Part shown: positions 52,194-62,074 of the stretch, in pieces | Layout of the letters: every line of letters begins with the position of its first letter | Position numbering within the stretch: the stretch's first letter is position 1 | Assembly: GCA_001970955.1 (NCBI GenBank) | Contig: MPUH01000142.1 | Span: 32,274 to 96,273 of the forward strand | Length of the DNA: 64,000 nucleotides | Source: Stentor coeruleus | Taxonomy: Eukaryota; Ciliophora; Heterotrichea; Heterotrichida; Stentoridae | Direction: 5' to 3' | Program-made: the position numbers and the translations under genes | Notes under the pieces: model-generated | The model's database searches: none | What the model was told of the DNA's origin: nothing | What the model saw: only the letters and a program-made list of their open reading frames with translations

Positions 52194-53201
52194 ATGATTT
52201 CAAAATACACTTCATTTTATCTAAAATTCGCCTATTACAAAATTTTATTTTTCGCTAATCTAGTCGGCGAAAAAATATTAATATCAACAAGGAAATATAC
52301 TATTATGGTAAATGGAATTTCAGATGACAAGTTAGAAATTGTATATATTTCAAATGCTATTGCAAGCTTACTCTCTATTTTTGGCTGTGCTTTTATAATA
52401 TCAATGTATCTAATCTTCAAGGATCTAAGGAAACTTGCCTTTAAATTTATAGCAGTTCTCGGTATATTCGATCTGATAAACGCTATATCTTTTATGATGC
52501 CAACATATAACAAAGGAATAAATGATGAGATTTGCATCATCCAAGGCATTTTGATGAATTTTTCAACTTTTGGTGCTATACTTTGGACAAATTTCATAGC
52601 AATCGCACTCTATGCTATAGTTGTCAAATCGTATTTAAGGATAGAAAGGTTTATAAAGCGGTATATAATATTCGATATTTTTGCTGCTATAGCTATAACA
52701 GCGATTCCTAATCTTTTAGAATCTCGTGATTCTCGTTCTGGATTTTGTTGGCTTTATCAAGGTTCTTATCCAGGACGATATACTTTTCGTTTCCTAACAT
52801 TTTTAGTCCCACTTTGGACTGTGATTACTATAAACCTTACCCTTTATGCTATTGTTTTTAGGCATTTAAGAGGAGGGATAGGAGGGGAAGATGCTAAAAT
52901 ACGCAAAAGACTTAGTCAAAAAATTGGAATTTATCCTTTGATTATGATAATTTGCTATTTACCTTATACTGTAAAAGGAATTATTGAAGTTCAAGGCTTT
53001 TGGGATGAATTTAGTTATGAGTATTATTTTACATTGATAGCTGGGGTTGTTAGGTGTCTTATTGGATTACTTAATGCTCTTGCGTATGGATTCACGAAAA
53101 GTGTTAAAAAAAAACTTAAAAATTTGTGTTTAAAAAAAGAATTGGAAGATGGTAGAAGTACCTTGATGACTAATATGGATAAAAAGCATGATTATAATTA
53201 A
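52194..53201 (+). CDS. Seven-TM receptor, cAMP-receptor-like GPCR
   Basis: 335 codons from ATG at 52194; the ATG at 52305 (298 residues, M-V-N-G-I) is a good alternative start just before TM1. Seven TM helices occupy about 55-300. Features of the Dictyostelium cAR-like class: short N-terminus, F-C-W-L near the extracellular loop before TM5, a basic third loop (R-K-R-L-S-Q-K), Y-P-L-I-M-I-I-C-Y-L-P in TM6, G-L-L-N-A-L-A-Y-G-F in TM7, and a basic tail. It probably couples to heterotrimeric G proteins; the ligand is unknown. Confidence 0.85.
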   Translation: MISKYTSFYLKFAYYKILFFANLVGEKILISTRKYTIMVNGISDDKLEIVYISNAIASLLSIFGCAFIISMYLIFKDLRKLAFKFIAVLGIFDLINAISFMMPTYNKGINDEICIIQGILMNFSTFGAILWTNFIAIALYAIVVKSYLRIERFIKRYIIFDIFAAIAITAIPNLLESRDSRSGFCWLYQGSYPGRYTFRFLTFLVPLWTVITINLTLYAIVFRHLRGGIGGEDAKIRKRLSQKIGIYPLIMIICYLPYTVKGIIEVQGFWDEFSYEYYFTLIAGVVRCLIGLLNALAYGFTKSVKKKLKNLCLKKELEDGRSTLMTNMDKKHDYN

Positions 53202-53551
53202 TTTGCATTTTTACGAGTTAGGAATTGGATTTTCCTTTTAAATAGAAGATATTTGATAATATAAGGTTTTAGATTGGTTTGATGCTAAATGGATTTATTT
53301 TGCAAATTGGGATTTTTTAAGTTGTTGAGGATGAGGAAAACATTTATAGTTGGGTTAAAATGATTTTTTTTGTATTTGTTATGTATGTAATTTAGTTAAG
53401 ATAGTTTAAGTTGTGTTTTATTTTTGGATGCTACAACAAAAATAATTTCTGAAATTCCACATCTTTAAATCTATCTCCAAAGCCACTTCCTATCTAAAGC
53501 GAATCTTAAAAATATTATTGGATATATTATAATGAATTATGTGTAAGGCTA
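53202..53551. other. Intergenic, no gene seen
   Basis: Convergent gap between the GPCR and a hypothetical gene. G/T-rich first, then C-richer after about 53430. Confidence 0.55.
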
Positions 53552-54202
53552 CTAAAAGAAAAATCCATAATTTTCTTTGGGTGGGTCATCAGAAAATCCA
53601 GGTACACAACTAATTTTTCTCTGTGGCATAATTTTCGCGCTATTTCTGTTTATATTCGCTTTATTACCTTGAGCGAATATTTTTTTCTCTAAAAGTCCTT
53701 TCAAATTAGGTGTGTAACTAGATACTCCAAGTACGCAGTTCCCACTGACAACAGCGACCTCTTCATTTTTAACATCTTTTTCTTTTTTAACGTCTTTTCC
53801 TTTTTTAAGCCTAGAATTCAACCATTTTGGGGTATTTTTCGATATTTTTGGCGTAAAACTATACTCGGGTTCTAAAGACTTGCGAATATTTTCTTTTTTT
53901 TGTTCGATTTCTTGAGCTTTTTGATGCAGCCTCGAGCCAAAGTCTATTGGCGACTCGCATTGGCTTTCTGATTTTACGGATTTTGGTCTTTGAATCCGTG
54001 TTTCAGTGATTTTATTTATGTTTTTAGCTACAGTTGGGGATAGATTTAGTGATAAATGCTTTGGGATTCGTGAGTGGTTTGTTATGGTCAAGCGATTTTT
54101 CCTAAAGTTTTTCCATTTGGAAAAGGAAAGTATTAAGCTTGTGTTTATTATGTGTCGAAGGGTGAACAGTGCAAATTTTCTGCATTGGCTTTTGAGTGAC
54201 AT
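53552..54202 (-). CDS. Hypothetical basic protein with a protist-type F-x-P-K-I motif
   Basis: 216 residues. Lys/Arg/Ser/Asn-rich and largely disordered. Residues about 90-125 contain a helical R-L-H-Q-K-A-Q-E-I-E-Q-K-K-E stretch followed by Y-S-F-T-P-K-I-S, an arrangement repeated in many ciliate cytoskeletal proteins. No enzyme motif. Function unknown; association with microtubules is a guess. Confidence 0.6.
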   Translation of the reverse strand: MSLKSQCRKFALFTLRHIINTSLILSFSKWKNFRKNRLTITNHSRIPKHLSLNLSPTVAKNINKITETRIQRPKSVKSESQCESPIDFGSRLHQKAQEIEQKKENIRKSLEPEYSFTPKISKNTPKWLNSRLKKGKDVKKEKDVKNEEVAVVSGNCVLGVSSYTPNLKGLLEKKIFAQGNKANINRNSAKIMPQRKISCVPGFSDDPPKENYGFFF

Positions 54203-55104
54203 TTAATTTAACGGATTTTTATTATGAGTTGCATGTTTTTAACGGTTTAAAAATCGAAGGGTTTTTGCAGAGGATTAGAAGAAAATGGGTTTTTATATTA
54301 AGTTGATGTTTAGATAATTTTATCTGTTGGATAAAAGGTTTATGAGTGATTTGAGGAAAAATTTTGAAATTTATTTTTGAATTATGGCATAACGTAATGA
54401 TTAGATTGCTAGCTGAGTTTTTGTGAGATCTTTGAGTAAAATATAAGTTTTATATTGAAAATTATAGGAAATTATATGCGAGAAGATATGCTAGTTAGGA
54501 ATTTTATCAAGACAAAAAAAATGTTTATTTTAGATAAAAATAATTTTAATCAGTGATTGACTGAATAAATATAAATAGTAATTGTATATTTTGCATAAAA
54601 ATACTTTATTATAAAGATTTAATGTTATATTCCTCAAAGATAATTTCATATAATATCTATAATTTCCATAAATCTAACCTTATAATATAACTTATAATTA
54701 TTGATATAATATAATCTCTAAATTCTGCATTTGCTTTTGTGTAAAAATTATTCAAATCCATAGTATATTATTTAAGTCTCAAACTCCAACAATCACTAAT
54801 CAAAATTCCTATAAAAACACACCCCAACTAAAACTATTTCTATCCATACCAAAACCCTCAATTCATAACTTAATAAAACATTTCAATGATAAACTTTGTA
54901 AAACATGCCAAATGAAATAATTCCTTTAAAATTTCATACAACTTCCCCAAGGGTCAACTTTTAAACTATAAAATAAATTGATCACCCAAACAAATTTAAA
55001 TATGTCGGAAAATCTTTTGATCATCAACAGAACTTAGTATTTATCAAACACATCAATTAAAATTATCCCCACACATACAATAAAAACTACTTGCTTGTTA
55101 CAAT
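54203..55104. other. Intergenic, no gene seen
   Basis: About 900 nt. The first 350 nt are G/T-rich, then A/T, then C/A-rich from about 54660 to the next gene's 3' end. No ORF, tRNA or repeat was recognised. Confidence 0.55.
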
Positions 55105-55395
55105 TTAAAGGTTTATTGTATTTTCTGAGTTCAGTATTGCTTTTCCTAATTTTTTAGCCATCATTCGTTTTTTGTATGCAATATNTGAGTTCAGTATTGC
55201 TTTTCCTAATTTTTTAGCCATCATTCGTTTTTTGTATGCAATATTTGTTTGAAGTTTTAGTTTTGGAGCTTTAAGTGCTTTGTTTTTATAAATTTGTCGC
55301 TTCATATCAACTAAAAGATATTTTTTATTACTATCTTGAATGTATATTTCTTTTAGTATCTGAGCTTTAGATTTTTTAGTTAAACATACACCCAT
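55105..55395 (-). CDS. Small basic protein with N-terminal Met-Gly-x-Cys (duplicated by an N join)
   Basis: 96 codons as written. Starts M-G-V-C-L-T-K-K, a candidate N-myristoylation (Gly2) and palmitoylation (Cys4) site that would tether it to membranes; the rest is Lys-rich. Bases 55126-55184 and 55186-55244 are identical copies around N 55185, offset 60 nt, so the frame is kept and the real protein is probably 76 residues. No family was recognised. The basic, lipid-anchored layout would suit plasma- or ciliary-membrane binding (inference). Confidence 0.55.
   Translation of the reverse strand: MGVCLTKKSKAQILKEIYIQDSNKKYLLVDMKRQIYKNKALKAPKLKLQTNIAYKKRMMAKKLGKAILNSXIAYKKRMMAKKLGKAILNSENTINL
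55126..55244. repeat. 59-nt direct repeat, N at 55185
   Basis: Copies at 55126-55184 and 55186-55244 abut the N directly. Treated as an unmerged overlap. Confidence 0.85.
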
Positions 55396-55734
55396 TTTAT
55401 GTTTATCATATTATAATAATATAGATACATAAGATATTAAGAAAAGGTACATAAATTAGTTTTCTTTACTTTAAAGGCTTTAACAACACTTTATGTTTAT
55501 AAAAAATTGATATAGTTTTTAATACTGATAGGATTTCATCAAAAGGAATATAATAAATTTGAAGGAAAAACTGAGGTTAATGTGTTTGGTTATGAAATAC
55601 TGATGATCATTTATGCTAAATACAAAGGATAGCTCAGTGATATAATTTTTAAAAAAAATAAAGGGAAATGTTTATTTGCTGTTTGATTATATTTAGTGAA
55701 AAGATTTAAGAAGTCAAACTTGGAAGATCAAATC

Positions 55735-56055
55735 ATGCTAATTTTCTATTATAAATGCAAGCTTAACTTAAGTATATTTGTATGTTTTATAAAAACTTTT
55801 TATAGTAGAAATCATACCATAATCTTCCCGCAAAGTTCGAAAGTATTTTTCTTTGTAGTTAATTTTATTACTGAAATCAAGTACGTATATTATAGATTTT
55901 TTTACAATTTTACTATGCAAGTTAGGCAAAAGTTTGGACAATCTCAAGAAAAATACAAATATTTAAATAGTGATCTCAATATGCAATTTCCTGAAAAAGT
56001 AGTAGATTTCATAAATCTGAAGACTTTTGAAACATATTTTCAACAATCTGGATAA
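55735..56055 (+). CDS. Doubtful ORF, about 106 residues
   Basis: Open from a GTG at 55696; first ATG at 55735. The N-terminal half is Phe/Tyr/Ile-rich; the C-terminal half is more protein-like (Q-K-F-G-Q-S-Q-E-K-Y, F-P-E-K-V-V-D-F-I). Longer than most chance frames in this AT-rich DNA but without any recognised domain. Confidence 0.25.
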   Translation: MLIFYYKCKLNLSIFVCFIKTFYSRNHTIIFPQSSKVFFFVVNFITEIKYVYYRFFYNFTMQVRQKFGQSQEKYKYLNSDLNMQFPEKVVDFINLKTFETYFQQSG

Positions 56056-56802
56056 TATTATTCATCTAAAAAACAAATTGAATTGAGTTTTTTATCAAAA
56101 AAATAAAATTATATTGTTAATTATACAATACTAACAATAATAATCTAAACTATAATAAAATGAATTTTTCTAAGCTAAAAAGTGGACAAATTATATATTT
56201 AACTAGTATTGATTTCTTTAAGAGTTTATCTTTTATAAAAATATAGATATAGTCCTTATATAAAACTACACAAAGTTAATTACTATATAACAAAATCATA
56301 AATTTATTTATTACAGGAGTTAAATGTACTTTAACTCCTTCTTACTCTAAGAATTATAACTTAGTATAAATATCGTCTTAGTCTAAATCATATCCCGATT
56401 TATATATCGTTTATTTACATTTTAAATTTTAACACTTATTTTTTGCATAATATAAAATTGTGCTACTCTTTCCGTAAGTTTTTTTCCGCTACCTTTACCT
56501 TATGCTTAAAAGCAATCTAAATTATTATCTTGTATCTCTTAAGATTTATTTTTATGCAACAAGTTTGAAGATATACGGACCCCGAATAGAAAAAAATAAA
56601 AATTTCGGTAAAAAAATTCAAATTTTCCTCAAGACAGAAACAACATTAGCATCGATTTTATGTAAGATTCCAATAGATTTCACTATAGATAATATTAAAA
56701 TAAGTTTCTTGCATAGTCGAAATGCTAAATATTTAATATTTTCGTATACTGGTTTGTAGTGATAATACATGATGATTAAAATAAATTCAAATTATAAATA
56801 TA
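56056..56802. other. Intergenic, no confident gene
   Basis: An 85-codon frame at 56502-56759 has composition expected by chance (Lys/Ile/Leu/Tyr/Phe) and is not called. Otherwise AT-rich with no structure recognised. Confidence 0.5.
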
Positions 56803-57009
56803 ATGTTGCGCGTTATTATAGAGAAGCACTCAGAGAAAAGTGAAGATATTGAAGATAAAAACACAGAGTCCAAACACAAATTTGTTCATCCACGAGTTCT
56901 TAAGGCTTTGGAGAAAAGGAGCTCTAATAGCCCCTTACTTCTTATAAAAGATCCTCATCAGCCTCTAAATGGAGATTTAAGAAAGAAATGTAGTTGCAAT
57001 TGTAACTAA
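56803..57009 (+). CDS. Small hypothetical protein with Cys-x-Cys-x-Cys end
   Basis: 68 residues, ATG at 56803, TAA at 57007. Glu/Lys/Ser-rich with Pro and His, and a final K-K-C-S-C-N-C-N. Composition is protein-like. No family was recognised. The terminal Cys cluster could bind metal or be lipidated (inference). Confidence 0.45.
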   Translation: MLRVIIEKHSEKSEDIEDKNTESKHKFVHPRVLKALEKRSSNSPLLLIKDPHQPLNGDLRKKCSCNCN

Positions 57010-57341
57010 ATTTAACCATAATATCAATCTTCATAATATTTAAACCTTTTCTATAAGCCGGTAACACAGTTAATCTGTTTAAATTTAAATAATTTATCTA
57101 TGGCTATTAATGCCATTTTTATAAGACTTTTCGCATAATCGAAGCAGTATATAAGTCGTATTCCTTTACTTTATTACTATATTCTCATATAAATAAAAGC
57201 TCTAAGTCAAAAATTAGCAACCTTTTTGTACAAAAATACTTTTAGTATGCTTATTTTTTTTTCCTTTTAAGATAAAAATTTCATATAATTCTATTAGTTA
57301 TAGGATTCTATATATATATTAATCTACCCTAATAAAATCAA
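57010..57341. other. Intergenic upstream of tRNA-Glu
   Basis: AT-rich, with no coding frame recognised. Confidence 0.5.
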
Positions 57342-57414
57342 TCCGCATTAGTCTAGATGGTTAGGATAGCTGGCTTTCACCCAGCAGACCCGGGTTCGAG
57401 TCCCGGATGCGGAA
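57342..57414 (+). tRNA. tRNA-Glu (UUC)
   Basis: The cloverleaf is readable. The acceptor is TCCGCAT paired with ATGCGGA (57342-57348 with 57407-57413), with discriminator A at 57414. The anticodon stem GCTGG/CCAGC encloses loop CTTTCAC with anticodon TTC at 57376-57378. The T arm carries GGTTCGAGTCC, the Pol III B box, and the D arm TAGTCTAGATGG, the A box. A T run follows at 57417 as Pol III terminator. No intron. It reads GAA, and GAG by wobble. Confidence 0.97.
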
Positions 57415-58346
57415 AATTTTTATAATTTTGTGTAGTTTATATGTAAAGATTATTATTTATGATTAATATTTTGTATTAAGTGAATAAAGTGTATAAACTA
57501 ATTCAATTTTTAAGATAACTCTTTTGTTTGATTTTATGAGATTTGGTATTATGGTGATTAGGATGTAAAAAGATATTGATATTATTATGTTGTGATATTT
57601 TTTTTTTATGATAGTGTATATGTGCTTATAATGTTTATGGATTTATAAGGTTTTGTGTTCGAGAGGTAAAATAAAGTTTTTGCGGTTTATCGGAAAGTTT
57701 ATGCTTATTGGAATATTTAAGAAATTTATATTTATTATTTATGAAATTTAGGTATTTTTGCATTTATTGTGGATAGTGCTAAGGTTTATGAGGTTTGAGA
57801 TTGGAGTCAGCTAGGCTGATAAAATCAAGATATTTTTTTATTACAGATACTGTATTTGAATAGTATAGGAATTTCTTCTATCTAACTATGAAATATAAAT
57901 ACGTTAATTAGAAAAGCTAAATTAATATGCGAATAAAACTTCATATTGTATATATTTTGTTTATGCTTATAAAAATTTATAACAAAAATATTCGAAGGTA
58001 AAGGGAAACTTAAATATAAAACTAAATAATTTTATACCGAGTATTGTTTAGAAATAAAAAATATTTTGTTAGGATTACTGAAATGCTAGAAAGTATAAGT
58101 ATGAAATATTGTAAGGATTATTATAGATTGAATATGACAAAAACTTAATATAGGAAGAAATTATTTGATTCTCTGATAGAACTTTTAAATCATTCTATCA
58201 TTTTATCACAAAATTTGTTCTCATAACTTAAAATTTTAATCACAACAACATATTGAAAACTAAAAAAAAAATATTATCCCTCTAAGAAATTTTATTTGAT
58301 AATGTTAGCAAAATAAAATCAAGAGTATTCATTTCTAGAATCATAA
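57415..58346. other. Intergenic, no gene seen
   Basis: About 930 nt. Mostly G/T-rich and C-poor until about 57830, then AT-rich, with mild C-richness before the next plus gene. No ORF or second tRNA was recognised. Confidence 0.55.
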
Positions 58347-59195
58347 ATGGAAGGTATCAGATATCAGGAGACATACAAAGAAATAACTGAAGAATTAGAA
58401 TACCTCTCATCAATCCCAATCATACTCGGACTCTTATTTTTATGTTCTCTACGCAAGCATCAATCTTCAATAACCTCCTGGGAACTTATTCGCATAACCA
58501 TCCCAATCCTCTATCTTTACACAGCTATCATCTACTGTTCATGGCCTTTAGCCCTTCTTCATACATTTTACGCCTTACTTTTTATCCCAAACTTTGAACT
58601 TTTAGCAATAGGTAATCTATCATCATCAATCTCATATTTCTTCTATTCTTATTCCTCAATGTCTTTATGTATCTCATGTTTACTACTTTTTACTATTGCA
58701 GCTCCTGATTCTAATACTTTTCCAGCTCCTTATGTTTTATCATCATTTACATTTACTATAGTAAATCGTTTAAAACTCATTTTTAGAAGACAAAGTGATA
58801 GAGAATCTTTAGATATTCATGTAAGGGATATTTAGTTTTTATTATTAAAATACATACCTTGTTTTATATCAATAGGACATTTTGTAATTTTCGCTTATTA
58901 TGATAATAAGTTTTATATTGACCATGTTATATGTGCTGCGGTTTTTCTTGTATCTTTTAAACATGAAGATCATTTTATTGAAATAAAAGAACATGTGCAA
59001 ATACCTGTTAAGAAACCTAAGAAAATTGAATATGAACAGGTTTTTGAACTTAGGCCTGGACTTGATGGTGGGAAACAAGAAATATCGCCTTTGCCTTATT
59101 ATATGGATGATGATGGAGATGTTGCCAATGAGTTTTATGAGGAAATAGGGAGAAAATGTGTTAAGATTCATGAGTCGAGATTGAAGAAGGTATAA
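58347..59195 (+). CDS. Multi-pass membrane protein, hypothetical
   Basis: 277 residues after removing the 15-nt intron 58821-58835. About five to six hydrophobic helices lie between residues 20 and 205. The C-terminal 70 residues are soluble and charged (K-K-P-K-K-I-E-Y-E-Q, Y-Y-M-D-D-D-G-D), probably cytosolic. No signature of a known transporter, channel or receptor was seen. Both halves share a frame and only the intron's TAG separates them. Confidence 0.75.
58821..58835 (+). other. 15-nt intron in a membrane-protein gene
   Basis: GTAAGGGATATTTAG, phase 0, ends in TAG. Removal joins L-D-I-H to F-L-L-L-K-Y and leaves a frame open for a further 120 codons. Confidence 0.88.
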
Positions 59196-59198
59196 ATT

Positions 59199-59321
59199 AG
59201 ATAAATTTATAAGATAAGATGCTATGTTAGGAATTGGAATTAGGTTTGGGAAGTGCCTTNAGATAAATTTATAAGATAAGATGCTATGTTAGGAATTGGA
59301 ATTAGGTTTGGGAAGTGCCTT
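59199..59321. repeat. 61-nt direct repeat, N at 59260
   Basis: Copies at 59199-59259 and 59261-59321 are identical as far as read and abut the N. Confidence 0.85.
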
Positions 59322-59518
59322 GTGTAGAATTGAAATAGTTAAAAATATTTTTAGTTATTTAAAATACTGAAAAATACGTCAAAATATTTAGCCCATTCAT
59401 AATTGTGATTTTTTTGATNTGTGTAGAATTGAAATAGTTAAAAATATTTTTAGTTATTTAAAATACTGAAAAATACGTCAAAAGATTTAGCCCATTCATA
59501 ATTGTGATTTTTTTTGAT
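59321..59518. repeat. 98-nt direct repeat, N at 59419
   Basis: Copies at 59321-59418 and 59420-59518 with one substitution (a to g) and one extra T in the T run. These look like sequencing-level differences. Confidence 0.85.
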
Positions 59519-59719
59519 GTGTTATTTGTTTCTTGTAGTGGGATAGTAAAAATTAATAATTTATAATAGTTTGAGCTACACTTTTGAAATAATAAAAATT
59601 CTTATAAATTATAACAAAACTTTTCATGAAACATAAAATAAATATATGGTCAAAGTAATAAAAAAAATTAATATATGAATAGATATAAAATTTGATTTAT
59701 ATAAAACAAGTTATAAAAA

Positions 59720-60212
59720 TCAAGCACATACCTTCATTGTAAAAGTATATCTTTGTCTTAACAAACTTTTACAAAATCTATAATTCCTTTCCCTTAGTTT
59801 AAATTGAATTCTTGCAAAAATGTAATCAATTGGAGAAAATGATAAAATCAAGGCTGATGTAACAAGAAAATCATATCCATCAACAGTATTTTGTTCAGAT
59901 ATAAGAATACCTAATACCATATACATTCATAATCCTAGAATAAGATTATTTTTCTTACAAATAAAAAATTATAGTCCTTATTAGTCAATAAATCTTAGTA
60001 AATAAAAATTTTAGATTATTTTATATATAATAATCNCTTTGTCTTAACAAACTTTTACAAAATCTATAATTCCTTTCCCTTAGTTTAAATTGAATTCTTG
60101 CAAAAATGTAATCAATTGGAGAAAATGATAAAATCAAGGCTGATGTAACAAGAAAATCATATCCATCAACAGTATTTTGTTCAGATATAAGAATACCTAA
60201 TACCATATACAT
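59720..60212 (-). pseudogene. Duplicated fragment of a small membrane-protein ORF
   Basis: Two copies of one frame lie at 59720-59926 (68 residues) and 60021-60212 (58 residues to the N). Both start M-Y-M-V-L-G-I-L and contain one hydrophobic helix followed by a basic segment (F-K-L-R-E-R-N-Y-R-F). A TGA lies immediately upstream of the Met. No 15-nt intron linking to further exons was found on either side. It could be a small real protein, or an exon of a gene whose other parts are lost at the contig join. Confidence 0.3.
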
Positions 60213-60224
60213 TCATAATCCTAG
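59751..60224. repeat. 188-nt direct repeat, N at 60036
   Basis: Copies at 59751-59938 and 60037-60224 (offset 286). The first continues into a 97-nt unique tail before the N, so the left contig may have a divergent or chimeric end. Confidence 0.85.
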
Positions 60225-60407
60225 CATCTGCTATTTTGCTTCTAAAATACATTTTAGTCATACACTTCATATTAAATCCTTCAATTCTTCAGACTTTAAG
60301 ATAATCAAACAGTAGTGATAGACAGTAACTTAATAGCCCTATTATACTTTCACCCATTTATATCATAAAAACTACCTACTCTTATTTCCTCTCATTTTAT
60401 TAATAAA

Positions 60408-60824
60408 ATGGGAAGCTTGTTCTCACGTGCGCCTGTTTCCTCAAGGTTTATAGTTGGTTTTTCTCTAGGACTAGGGATATCTTATTCAGCCCACAACGAC
60501 ATCTACCAAAAATACCGAGCCAACTTCTTCCCAATAGTAGAAGTCACACCAATAACAATCGACCCAACTCGTCAAAAAAAAAATATCAACGAAGCCAAAG
60601 TTTTAGAAAAGCTCAACGAAATATCTGATGATGAAAACATAGACTATGACTATGAAGAAATCAAAGAAGTATACAAGAAAAGAGTAAGTCAACTAGCCAA
60701 AGAAGATGAAAAATGGTATATGGATAGGAAAAATCAAAAAAAGCCAACTAAAGATATTGCTCAAGTAATTGTAGAATATGAAGATGTTAAACGTTCAGGA
60801 TACACTAAAAACACCCCACCTTAA
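60408..60824 (+). CDS. Small hypothetical protein with N-terminal hydrophobic segment
   Basis: 138 residues. N-terminus M-G-S-L-F-S-R (possible N-myristoylation) followed by a Gly-rich hydrophobic helix (F-I-V-G-F-S-L-G-L-G-I), then a charged helical domain with Tyr/Asp/Glu-rich segments. Family unknown. The next gene starts 32 nt downstream in the same direction, so the two are tightly packed. Confidence 0.65.
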   Translation: MGSLFSRAPVSSRFIVGFSLGLGISYSAHNDIYQKYRANFFPIVEVTPITIDPTRQKKNINEAKVLEKLNEISDDENIDYDYEEIKEVYKKRVSQLAKEDEKWYMDRKNQKKPTKDIAQVIVEYEDVKRSGYTKNTPP

Positions 60825-60856
60825 AGCTAAGATCATTATTCTTATAATAATTAAAA

Positions 60857-61579
60857 ATGGAACCAAACAAAGCTCCAAGTATATCAAAGAAAATCCTATG
60901 TATGAAATATCGTTATTGGCTTTATATGACCTTATTTTTCCAATACATCCTTATCGTCTTTCTCTTTGGATGTGTAGGGACAAGAAGATGGGTTCGAAAA
61001 GGTAACAACATGACTGAATGGGAAGGAGGGCTTTTGAGTATAACTGGAAGTTCATCTCATTGGAAAGATATGAGTTATAAAGATGCAAAAGATGATATTT
61101 GTAAAAAAGATACTGATTATTATAATAAAGACCTTTGTAATGTTTTTAAAAATCTTTATAGCGCTGGAGCTGCGTATTTGTTTTTTGAGATTTTAGCTTT
61201 GTTATTAGTTTTTGTATGGATATTTCAAGTTGCTTATGCTCTTATGGAAAAACCTTTATTGTTTATGAGTTCGGAAACTGGGGCTAAAAGGTGGTGGCTG
61301 GCTCTTTTATGGCCGGGAATTTCTTTGTTATGCCATATTATTGGAATTGCTATTTGGGCTGGGGTGACTAAGTCTGAGTTTGAGGTTAATTGTTTGGCTA
61401 TTAATTCTGGAAAATTGTGCTCGACTAATGGCCCTTCGTTATCGATACTTACGATTTTTCTTTATTTGATGTTTGGATGTGTTTATGCTTTTATGATGTA
61501 TTTTAGAGAAGGGATTTTTAAGAAAGCTAGTAGTGAGAATAAGGATGGGAAAGAGGAAGAACCTGCCCAGAGAGCATAG
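60857..61579 (+). CDS. Four-TM (tetraspan) membrane protein
   Basis: 240 residues. TM helices at about 20-42, 105-128, 144-168 and 195-215. A large first loop contains W-E-G-G-L and several Cys, and the second loop another Cys pair, like claudin/tetraspan-type proteins. The C-terminal tail is acidic/Lys-rich. The exact family is not recognised; such four-TM proteins are numerous in ciliates. Confidence 0.75.
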   Translation: MEPNKAPSISKKILCMKYRYWLYMTLFFQYILIVFLFGCVGTRRWVRKGNNMTEWEGGLLSITGSSSHWKDMSYKDAKDDICKKDTDYYNKDLCNVFKNLYSAGAAYLFFEILALLLVFVWIFQVAYALMEKPLLFMSSETGAKRWWLALLWPGISLLCHIIGIAIWAGVTKSEFEVNCLAINSGKLCSTNGPSLSILTIFLYLMFGCVYAFMMYFREGIFKKASSENKDGKEEEPAQRA

Positions 61580-62074
61580 GCTAGATATAATAATTAATTT
61601 ATTTGAGAAGTTAAGGATTTAAGATAGTTTTTGTACTTTTTTTGAGTGAGGTTTGGAAATTTTTGTGTGGGGTTGCAATTTTTTTTTTGATTTTTTATAG
61701 GAGAGATAAAGTTTGTGAATTTAAGATTTCGATAATAATTTATGGTATTGTCATGATGAATAGAGTTTAGGATTTACAAGGGCTATTTTGTAGCTTTTAT
61801 AAGCTTTAAAAAAAAATTATAGAATTATTTAAAAAGAAATGATTACGATCAGATAAGAGTCATAAACACTAAATATAAAAATTTACAATCATATCAAATC
61901 TTATATTATAATTACCTCAATCATAAACTGTAAGTTTTTAATTATACACATTATCATTCAAAAAACAAAATTTATTATTATATACAATACCTCTCATAAT
62001 TATCAAAATATCTAAAAAGATTTTATCTATAATACTATTAAAATATTAAATTTAAACTAAGATAGTAATATCTT
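61580..62074. other. Convergent intergenic region
   Basis: G/T-rich and C-poor to about 61850 (downstream of the plus gene), then C/A-rich (downstream of the minus gene). No ORF was seen. Confidence 0.6.

Larger units (their letters stand above)
59196..59719. other. Intergenic with two N-linked duplications
   Basis: Contains the duplications around N 59260 and N 59419. No ORF was recognised. Confidence 0.6.

Noticed and set aside
56502-56759. 85-codon plus ORF
   Set aside because: Chance length in this composition, no domain, no flanking support.
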